From positions 216,241,376-216,305,375 of the forward strand of contig CM070873.1 in assembly GCA_036365515.1 (NCBI GenBank): a stretch of DNA of 64,000 nucleotides, read 5' to 3'. The notes under the pieces were generated by a model, which was given only the letters and a program-made list of their open reading frames with translations, searched no databases and had not been told where the DNA came from. Positions within the stretch are counted from its first letter, which is position 1. Every line of letters starts with the position of its first letter. Shown here one piece after another: positions 55,407 through 64,000 of this stretch. Origin of the DNA: Torymus aiolomorphi (lineage: Eukaryota > Arthropoda > Insecta > Hymenoptera > Torymidae). A program made the translations under genes and the position numbers.

Positions 55407-58400
55407 ACACTATGATATTCCAATATAATGTCAGTGTATTCCATTTTCCGCGGGCTATTATAATATCCTTAACTTAATTTTACCTCGGTAGAAATCTTTC
55501 ATGTGACAAATGTCTCTCTTATGTCGTAAATAATAACTAAAAACATCTACTTGTAGAATATTTTAAGTAATTAGTCGAAAATTATTGTACAATAAAGACC
55601 AGCGATTCTCTGCAAAGTCATCTTTGGGTCCTATTACCTCCCATGCAAGTGTCGCCCGTTTTTCCTTTTCGTTGCACACTAAATCATCGCAGCTGCGCCG
55701 CTGAGCAGTTCGCGCCGGCTCGCGTCATCATTAACCAATGCAAAAAGTAATTTTCTGGGGTTGGGGGATGCGCGGTAAATATTAATTGAAGCCGCACGAC
55801 AGGCGTCGCGGCGGTATCTGTCGTTGGGCGCTTCTTGCGGTGCACCGCGGCCGCGGGGATAAATAATTTCGGTTTCAATTAACTCCACGCCCGGGCGAAT
55901 AGGCACTTTATTCCGCGGCGATAGCTCGTTTAATTCCACCGCGGCTTGTTGATTCGCTTGGCGAACGCACTTTGCTCGCGCCTACATTTCTCCATACGTT
56001 CTTTCTCTTTGTTTGCTGCACACCTGTTTTTCCATTAGGGGGCGAGACCAAATTAAAACCAAGTTTGTGAGAAATTGCGTTGTGCGGGGCATTAAAGGCA
56101 GAAAACTATTCTCTTTCGTAAATTTACGTTCGCGAGGTTACTGTTATATATGAAGACTTATATTTAGCATGGATATATTTTAGCGAATAAAACGATTATT
56201 AAGGTATGGTCATTGTTATTACAGAGATTGAAATAACTCCTTTTTAGGAAAATAATATTAGAATAATTAATTAATAAAAAGAATTTTATTTTTTATACCT
56301 CCTGCGAAGTAAACTTTATGATCCACTAGCGGAGAAAATTTAGAAAACGAGCTTTAAAATGAAAGATTCGAGCGAATCGGCGGCAGAAAGTGTGCCTCCT
56401 TCCTCCGATGGAGATGCCCTTCTTCACTTCGTATCTAGCATCTCTCGTTCGCTCGACTCGGTCTTTCAGCCGGTCGGCTGACCCGATTCCATCTCTCCTG
56501 CGCCCTCCCACGCCATACTTTTCTTCAGCAGCGGAAAAACGCCGCCGCCAGCCTCCCTCCTTTCCCCTATCTCCCGCAGCGCGGCCCTTCAACGTGCCAG
56601 CGAGAGTAAAAAGTGGGTGTCTTGCGTAATTATCATCCCTACTTCTTCTACACCCTCTCCTGGGAGGCCTTTCGCTCGAGTCGATGAAGCCCCCGAAATT
56701 CAGACAGGCATTCACAGAGCTGTAGGAGCTCCGAAGCGCGCTCTCTATTATTTGCGAGCGCGAGCGCGGCCAGGCGTGAAGATAGCGCGACGGCAGAATC
56801 ACCGCGGAGGTTCTGTGAAAGCTGCAGCCACGTTCTCCTCTTCTCCTCCAGCTCCTTCTTCTCCTCTTCTCCCATTTTTGCCGAGTGCAGAAAGTTCGGC
56901 CTCGCGCTGTTTTTGTTTTCGAGTGCGAGACCGAGAGGCAGAGTGCCCTGATGAGTTGTGCCGGTTTTAATGATCTGGTCTCTTCCCTTTTTTCGGTCGG
57001 AGAACAGCTCTCTTTTGTCACCGGCGCGAAAATGTCAATTTGAGGGAAAGTTGAAGGTTTTTTTTCAACGCAGCGCGCGTGCATTTGGCGCAGGGGTTAA
57101 TGCGCTTTTAGCTGCTTGAAGAATCGTTATTCAAATCGAGGCAAAAGTTTCCGAGCAAGAGAGAGGGGTAGAGCGGGCCCGACGCTTCCCGCCAAATCGG
57201 GAATAGACGGCTTTGGAATTGTAGCGAGTGCGCACTCAGGAGTCAGAAGTGGAATGACTGCGGAAGCGTGCGTAACGAGCTTTGGAATTGTTATGCTGCG
57301 GCGAGTAATTGAATTTCAATGTTTTGAGAAAGTAAATAAACCTATTTTCAAATCCGTTGCCGATTCTAAAAACTTGGACGAGTTGGAATGAGATAAATGT
57401 CGAAGCCACTTATGTGGGTATGAGATTATTGGAAAAGTGCATGAAATTTCAAATACCGGAGAAAGAATTTAGTCAGTAGAAAATATACTTTCGTTTAAGT
57501 TGTTACATTCTTTTACTAACGATTGTGAACAATAGTAACCGGTCGGAAAAATGGTATACGTTAGAAACTAGAACAACGTATTCCCGCATGTATTGTGATC
57601 TCCGATACGAATCCGGTGTCAGAATTGCTCTATCACGGTAGAATTTTTGAACGACTAATATACAAATGCTTTGAAATATCTTTTGTTATCAATTTTGAGA
57701 ACAAAATAATGTATAATAGAATTGCTTACCCTCTTGAACACTTTTTTTTTTTTAGATAAATCTCAAACCACTAATTATGTCAGAGAAATTCTTACGTGAT
57801 GGAGCAACCCGTGTTTGGTCTAGCGCAAAACACTTTTTTTCTTTTTGTCAGTCTGTATAATTTAAACTCATTACAATATATACGGCATTAAATATGTGAA
57901 TATCTGAAAAGATGAAGTCTCCGATGAGAACAAAGACCTTAATAAATGATGAAATCGATAATTAATTTATTCGAAATATCGGATTCGAAGAAAACAATCT
58001 TCAAGAACAGTTGCAAACTTTATTCTGTCGCCATCAGTTTTCAATTGCTGGGATTTATCGAGTTTCGGAAGAAAAGCGCGGCATTATTCACCGCGTCGTT
58101 TTGAAAATCGAGAGCTTGGGGAGCCGCGCGCGTCGATAAAAGAAAAAGACTAGCAGCGAGTTCTAGTCCTTTGGATTCTGCGAGAAATCTTTCCAATCAT
58201 TCGAAACAATGTGCCGCATAAATCCTGCGGGAGAAACCACGCGCACCCCCATAAGCTGATAAAACAAGCAATAAATTCTTAAAGGATTTCGTTCTCGAGT
58301 ACGCGCGCAGCTTCGGCCACAGTTCGGCAGCGGCCGCGGAGAAGTTCGCAAACGCAATTTTAATTTTAATTAAAACGCAAGAAGCATAATCCACTTAGCC

Positions 58401-58536
58401 GAGGAGCACAAAAGGACGAGATAATTGAAGCATTGTTAAATTTATGAAATTTCTTTGGGCTAATCGACCAAAGCCCCCCCCCCCCGCCATATGATGTACT
58501 TTAATTACTATGAGGGCCGCGAAAAAGGAAAAAGAA

Positions 58537-58569
<33 letters not shown>

Positions 58570-59457
58570 CGGCGCCGATATTCGAGAGATGACGCGTCAA
58601 AGACTGCAGCGAGAGAGGTATTCATGTGGGAAGCACTAAATCCATAACACACACACACACACGCAGACTTACACCTCCCACATATAACGCTTGCGCGCGG
58701 CACACACAGAGTCGCGCCTCGGGGCTAGCGGATATAGAAGCGCCGGCGTCCGAGAGAGATATATAAGTCCGCCGTCCTTATTACAGCCATCTACTTTCCC
58801 CTCCCTCTCTGCTCCTCTTATTTTCCCTCTCCGCACGGTTTGCGAGCGCAGAGAGGCTACGAGTTCGGGAGAATAGCCGCGGCCATCGTTTTCTCTCTAG
58901 TTTCGCGCACGAACAATAGCCGGGGGGACAAAAATGGGCTTCTCCCTTCTTCTCGTGGTAATTACCCGGGGCACGCTACCGGCGCCACGCAGCTACTGTC
59001 TGCCTGCCTCCCGATACTTTTTCACTCTCGCTCGTGCATTATACGCGATTGTTAAAGGCGGCGCGCTAGCCCGCCAGTCTGTGTGGCGGGCGCACGCAGC
59101 ACAAACCACCAGCGCACTGCACAATGGGCCAACGGCCGACGCCGCGATCGGAACTTTAATGACGTCGTTGACGCGCGCCGAAGGAGGCGTGATATTCGCG
59201 AAAGGGGATTTCTATCGTCGGCTTTCGTCTGTATCGTTTTACTGCTCGTTCCATTTCTTCCGCTAAGTGTTTCCACGTTTTTGGCTTTTTTTCTCTTCTT
59301 CGACGTTTCTCTTCAATCATCATGACCATTGTAATTATGAAATAGATAACAATGATTGTGGTAATTGACAGGGAAATGTTTATAGTTACAGCGGAGTAAA
59401 CTCAAAATTACTATAAATTAGGATATATAATTTTTAGAATAAAGACTTTCTTTAATA
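55407..59457. other. CngL intron f, middle part, with CpG-rich islands
   Basis: Islands at about 55670-56050, 56380-57200, 58020-58380 and 58540-59280. A short (GA)n lies at 58544-58570, a C run at 58475-58486, and (CA)n at 58650-58664. The 252-residue minus-strand frame at 56326-57084 is Arg/Ser-rich and looks compositional. No C-linker exon. Confidence 0.35.
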
Positions 59458-59939
59458 GGGTGACTACACCAGTATTGGGAACAGTCACCAGTTAACGAAC
59501 ATTTTCTTTATATAGATGAAAATACCCAGCTGTCTATGTATTGTTTATCAACATGACGATAATTTTCGAATCCTTGAAAATTTTTATTTCATTTTATATA
59601 AAGATTCTGCAAAAAAGAAATTATCTTATTAAGAATAAAATCATAAAATCGCCGCTATTAAGTGTTTCTTCACTGGCGATGTATTCCTTCACTGGTGAAA
59701 CGTATTTAGATACTAAGATTGCGTGTTCCTTTACTAGTTTTTAGGAGATATTTACAGATTTTCATTAAATAAAATGTTTACTTTGATTCTTTATTCAAAT
59801 TTTGCTCACCGACGTAAAGTTTGGACATTTTAGAATATAAATTTCAAAAGGGTTTTACTTTTAATCCATTTTTAAACCACTTAATTAAATAACAAAAGTT
59901 ACAATTTCCTTATTCGTTTCTTCACTGGTGAAGTCACCC
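59458..59939. mobile_element. TA-flanked TIR element, GGGTGACT ends
   Basis: GGGTGACTACACCAGT at the left faces CACTGGTGAAGTCACCC at the right, and TA stands on both outer sides (59456-59457 and 59940-59941). Internal words CACTGGTGA and CACTGGCGATG recur. About 482 bases and no transposase. TA duplication fits a Tc1/mariner-like or similar mechanism (inference). Confidence 0.82.
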
Positions 59940-59941
59940 TA

Positions 59942-61650
59942 GCTTATGCTAAGTAGTGAAGTTCAGAATCTTAGCTCAGACTAACAAAATGTGAAGTATA
60001 GCAAGATTAGTTTCAGAAACAAGGTTTCGGAAGTTGCATATAAAAATTAAAGAGAAATGAAACTTTGTGAGGCACTGTCGTTAAATATCATATTAAACCT
60101 CGATAAATCTCTTCTCGCAATAAAAAAAAATTTTTCAGAAATTGATGACCAAACAAATATTTGTTATTGTCGATATAGAGCCGCAGTGAATAATTTTACA
60201 TATACGCCAAGGGTATAAAATAACGCTTGATAATAATATTGGCAGCATCACGTACGGATCTCTATATCGATTATTTAATCCCTATACCATTTACAAATCA
60301 GTATGGCCGCTACTTATAAGCCCTCGCGGAACAGAGCCGCACGCACGCAGAGAAAGAGGGAGCGAGAGAGAAAGAGAGAGAGTTTAGCCGTCCCGCGTCG
60401 GTGCGCAGCGCTACTGGCGCGAGAGTCGATACTCGGCTGGCCAAAAATTCCCTCAGTGCCAGCCATAATTCCCCTGCTGCACTCATTCGTCAAAGGCGCG
60501 CGTGTGTTCGTGCGAAAGCGATCCGTAACGAGCGCCAGAACCGATTCCACAGGCGCGCGATCGAGCCGCTCACTGTGTCTCGGCGCGCACGCGCCAAAAA
60601 GCCATCGCGCGCCGCCTGTTCTCCCATCCCTCGTTAATTTTCCTCTCGCTTTCGTTAATGAGGCGAAACTCGCACGCGCGTATAAGCGCAATAAAAGCTG
60701 CGCACCCACCGAAATTACAAACTGCCGCAAGTTACAGCGTCAAAGAACCGCGCGGCTGTTGCACGCTTCGTGAGTGCCCGAACAATTCCGTTCTCGTTTA
60801 TCAATAAACCTCGATATTTCAAATAATAATTTCTTAATATCAGTTTTATGAATATATCTTTATAATTATATTAAAGTAAAATTAATTTTTTAAGCACGTA
60901 TTAGTACATACAATATTGATAGCACCAAGTTTTTTTATAACTATTCCCTCTTAACGACGTTAATATTAATTTCTATTAATATATTTAAAATAATTTTGTT
61001 ATTCTATCGGAAACAATCGTAAATTTGAAGTTGCACAGTCAACATTACTGTGCATTACGTGCGACAGAACGTAAAAAAGTATCCCGCTGAGTCGGAAAAA
61101 TTAAGCTTGGGTTAATTGAAAAATTAATTCAAGAGGAAAATTGCAGTTTTGCACACATTTTCGCTGACTATTATGCCATTATCTGCAGATTTTATTACTA
61201 AATACAACTTTTTGAGATTAAAATGTATTAATATAGAAATAACTCATACGAATAACTCCATTGATATAAATATTTTATAGTTCGTAAGGTATAAAATAGT
61301 TTTCTAAAAGTACTTTTTAACACACCCCATCATAAAGTTCGTACTTTATTCCCGCCGAAGTGGGAAAAAAGAGCTACGTTCATTCCCTACCCCCACTCTA
61401 GTCCCCTCGCTTCGCTCAGGCGACAACTCTCGCGCAGGGAGCACACAGACCACTTTATTCCCTTGGTGCATAATATACTATTAAATATACTAAAATTATG
61501 TTACTTTCTATTCTATACTTTCACGTACTATGTCACAAGATAATATTATGTGCAAAGACTGCTAATTTTTTTAGTTAAGTAAGAGTTAAATTCCCTACTC
61601 TCTGTATATCTCTCTATATCTCTCTTACACACACACACACGCACACACAT
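59942..61650. other. Non-coding stretch
   Basis: AT-rich, with a CpG-rich island at about 60310-60780. A TTTATTCCC motif pair lies at 61346 and 61458 around CTCGCTTCGCTCAGG. The 156-residue frame at 60303 is basic and compositional. Confidence 0.35.
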
Positions 61651-61655
61651 CACAC

Positions 61656-61702
61656 ATAGACATGAATCTCGTGTTCTATCCACTGAGCCACCCAACGCCA
61701 CT
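61656..61702 (-). repeat. 5' half of a tRNA-like sequence
   Basis: The minus strand reads GGTGGCTCAGTGGATAGAAC, then ACGAGATTCATGTC. This is a good A box and the start of an anticodon arm. Where the B box should be there is (TG)n-rich sequence (CA on the + strand, 61627-61655). A truncated relic. Confidence 0.5.
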
Positions 61703-63070
61703 GGCTAGCTCGTTTCTATATACTATATCAAACGCGACAGTAGCTTTTAACATACCATAGGAAACGGTTCACGAATTTAGCACAAACTTTTTTATGATTG
61801 CAGACACAAAGAAGATTAAGAAGCCACGATAATGGCCTCAAAATATTAAATAACTTAATTTATGGATATTTCTAGTTTTCCTTTAAAAGCCTAAAGTTTG
61901 AGCAGTATCCGTGATCCGGAAGCCGCAGACTCCTAATTGAATGAAAAGTAATGGAGTTAAAGCAAAGAAGTTTAAGTCAATCCAGATTACAAACTCGAAG
62001 ATACGCGAGAAGGAAGGCACGCTTGCAGAAAAATATACGAGGCATTAGCGGAAGTTTATCAAGGAAATTCATCATTGGTCTCCGCGCATCCCCATATTAT
62101 ACGTATATCAGAATTCCTCTCAACCACAAGCACTTTCCCGAACTATACCAGCCGATCCCATACAAATTACCCGACAAATTATGCCGCCCGCGCGCGCGCA
62201 GATAGACAGGTAGGTATAGGTGGGTAGGCAGAACGGGAGGAAACTCGTCCGCCGAGTCAGCGCTAATCAATCGCGCCCGCAGCAGTCCGTAGTGCCTCTC
62301 GCGTACACGTGCACCGAGCCTATATATATATATACATTTATCGTGAAAAATACGCATCCGAAATGCGACAGGCCGGCGGCAGCGCACTCTCTCTCTCTCT
62401 CTCGCAGCTCGCAAGACGCGCATTCGGGCTCGACGATCCGCGCGCGAGGCTAAGCCGACCGGATTATCCGTCATTAGCGTCAGCCACGGCGCGCAGGCAC
62501 GCGGGGCTAACGCCTCCCTTGCGGAAGCGAGAACGCAAGCTCGGGCCTCTTATATATTCGTATATCTATCTATGTCCGTGTATTAGACACCTCATCTCTG
62601 TCGAGTTAGAAAATTACAATTTTCTACAAACTCATCAATTGGCCTTTTATTGATAAACCAAGAACTGTCAGAAATTTTTCTCTTTTCTTCATTTATACTC
62701 TTAAATCTATTTCGAACCAACAATTACCTACTAAGCTACAATTACTTGCTATTATTTGTAAAGTTTTGCTGTTATTTCGTTTGCAATGCAAAAGCCACAT
62801 TAAGCTCTCATTAACATTCAAAACAATTTTCCGCATTATGAATAATTTTGTACATCCCAAGAATCCTTGCTTTTCCAACATTTATTATTCAAATTACAAA
62901 TTACAGCATCTGAATTATGCTCAGTGTAAATATGAAAAAGGGGCAATACGAAAAGAGGGACAATCATTCAGCGCACGTAGCTCGCATTATCCACACCTGT
63001 CCTCGGTTTCCTGCCCGCTCTCTCCCCCCGCGCGTTAACCAGCCGCGGCAGCGTATATACCTTTGCAAAT
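61703..63070. other. Non-coding stretch
   Basis: A CpG-rich patch at about 62185-62560 contains a short (CT)n at 62387-62402. The rest is AT-rich. No supported exon. Confidence 0.35.

Positions 63071-63134
<64 letters not shown>
63071..63134. repeat. (CA)n microsatellite
   Basis: About 32 CA units, then TATATATATATG. It gives Thr-His and Val-Cys frames by chance. Confidence 0.96.
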
Positions 63135-63146
<12 letters not shown>

Positions 63147-64000
63147 GCATGCCGACAATGTAACGAGCTTATGGACGATAAGCGGTGGGGTAAGCCGCGC
63201 GCGCAGGCGGCCGCCATTAATCAGTAATTACTTATCGCGACGTCTTGAGTAGCAGTAACAGCGGCGCGCGCAAAGCGAGATTAATTTCGAGATCCTTCCA
63301 CAACTCGCCTTCGCTGCGACTGCTACTCCCATGTCTCCTCCTACGCCGTTTTCACCCGGCGCGTATATAGTATACATTGCTGGGTTGTAATTCCGACGCG
63401 TTCCGCGATCGCAGCGTTATTGGGTTATCATTTCTCGATGAATATGCGCGCACTCGCAGGGCTGAGCTTTCCTTTGTTTGGCCCGGCCATTGTGCGACTG
63501 CGTTTTTTATGAGCCGTTCGGTTTTATGTCTGGTTGCGGCGAGCGTGTGTGCGCGTTGTTTCTCCAAGTTTCTTCCGTGCAGTGCTTTTTCTTTTCTTTT
63601 TTTTTTTTTTTGGAGGGTTCATACCTGTAGACTGAGATAGAAGGATTGAAAGACCAGCAACGGAGTATGGACTTGTAATAGCCGATCGTGCGCGTACCGG
63701 TGAAACGCTGCTGCTCGTATATTATATTACGAAATAACTGTTTCAAACATTTACGTCGTCCTATACTATAGACAGAGAGGGCAATTTTTATACCTTTTCC
63801 CTTGACAAACTATCAATAAAGCAGATGTTTCTGAAATGGAAAAAAGAAAAAGTAAAGTATATTATTGGAACCCCTTGGTAAACTGGCAAATAAAGTTTAA
63901 ATTCTAAATTTGTTTAAAATAATACCTACAAAATTGAACATTGAACTGGCGATGTTCATTATTCTTGAATATCAGAAGATGTGGTGAGTCCAGATGGCGC
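63135..64000. other. Non-coding end of window
   Basis: A CpG-rich patch to about 63560, a T run at 63596-63610, then AT-rich sequence. No C-linker or nucleotide-binding exon of CngL is recognised. Confidence 0.4.

Noticed and set aside
56326..57084. 252-residue minus-strand frame
   Set aside because: Arg/Ser-rich, overlapped by other open frames on the + strand, in a CpG-rich island. No domain seen.
60303..60773. 156-residue basic frame and its 138-residue complement
   Set aside because: Both strands are open because of CpG-rich composition. Neither shows a domain or splice context.
62917..63252. Thr-His and Val-Cys repeat frames
   Set aside because: Products of the (CA)n microsatellite.

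Overview
The window is eukaryotic nuclear DNA from an arthropod, most likely an insect. A hymenopteran such as a parasitoid wasp is my best guess (inference), because an AT-rich background alternates with sharply bounded CpG-rich islands, there are many short terminal-inverted-repeat (TIR) elements, and the one host gene matches the insect CngL channel. There are no operons, and nearly every long open frame outside the features below is a chance frame in a simple repeat or CpG-rich island.

The only host gene I can support is a six-exon stretch on the + strand between 46235 and 53295. It encodes the N-terminal region, S1 to S6 and the pore of a CngL-type cyclic nucleotide-gated cation channel. 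All five introns have GT/AG ends and the reading frame runs through all of them, giving 440 complete codons. The start codon lies upstream of 46235 and the C-linker and cyclic-nucleotide-binding domain lie downstream of 53295. I find neither in the window, so most of 1-46 kb is probably intergenic or 5' intron, and 53.3-64 kb is probably a long intron.

The rest is a mosaic of old mobile elements. From left to right the main ones are: a (CT)n tract (511-807); a palindrome with an adjacent tRNA-like box (1.63-1.86 kb); degenerate satellites (2.5-3.6 kb); a TIR element with a tRNA-Asp-like core (3651-4460); nested palindromes (4844-5253); a broken DDE-type transposase-like gene (6223-8085, - strand); large palindromes (11411-12342); a broken non-LTR retrotransposon carrying a half MITE (13.6-16.67 kb); TIR elements at 20.35 and 24.86 kb; a relative of the 4.8 kb palindrome at 26.3 kb; a related pair of TIR elements (31351 and 41221, the second interrupted by a stepped hairpin); the complete copy of the half MITE (37709-37940); further palindromes (39.6, 42.1-42.97, 48.77 kb); and TIR elements inside the CngL introns (50317, 54738, 59458).

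Two patterns cut across families and are the best leads. First, at least three unrelated repeat families carry the same order of motifs as a hammerhead ribozyme core (CTGANGAG or a variant, a hairpin, then GAAACGTY). Second, several TIR elements enclose tRNA-like A-box/B-box modules, so DNA-transposon-like ends surround a possible RNA polymerase III promoter.
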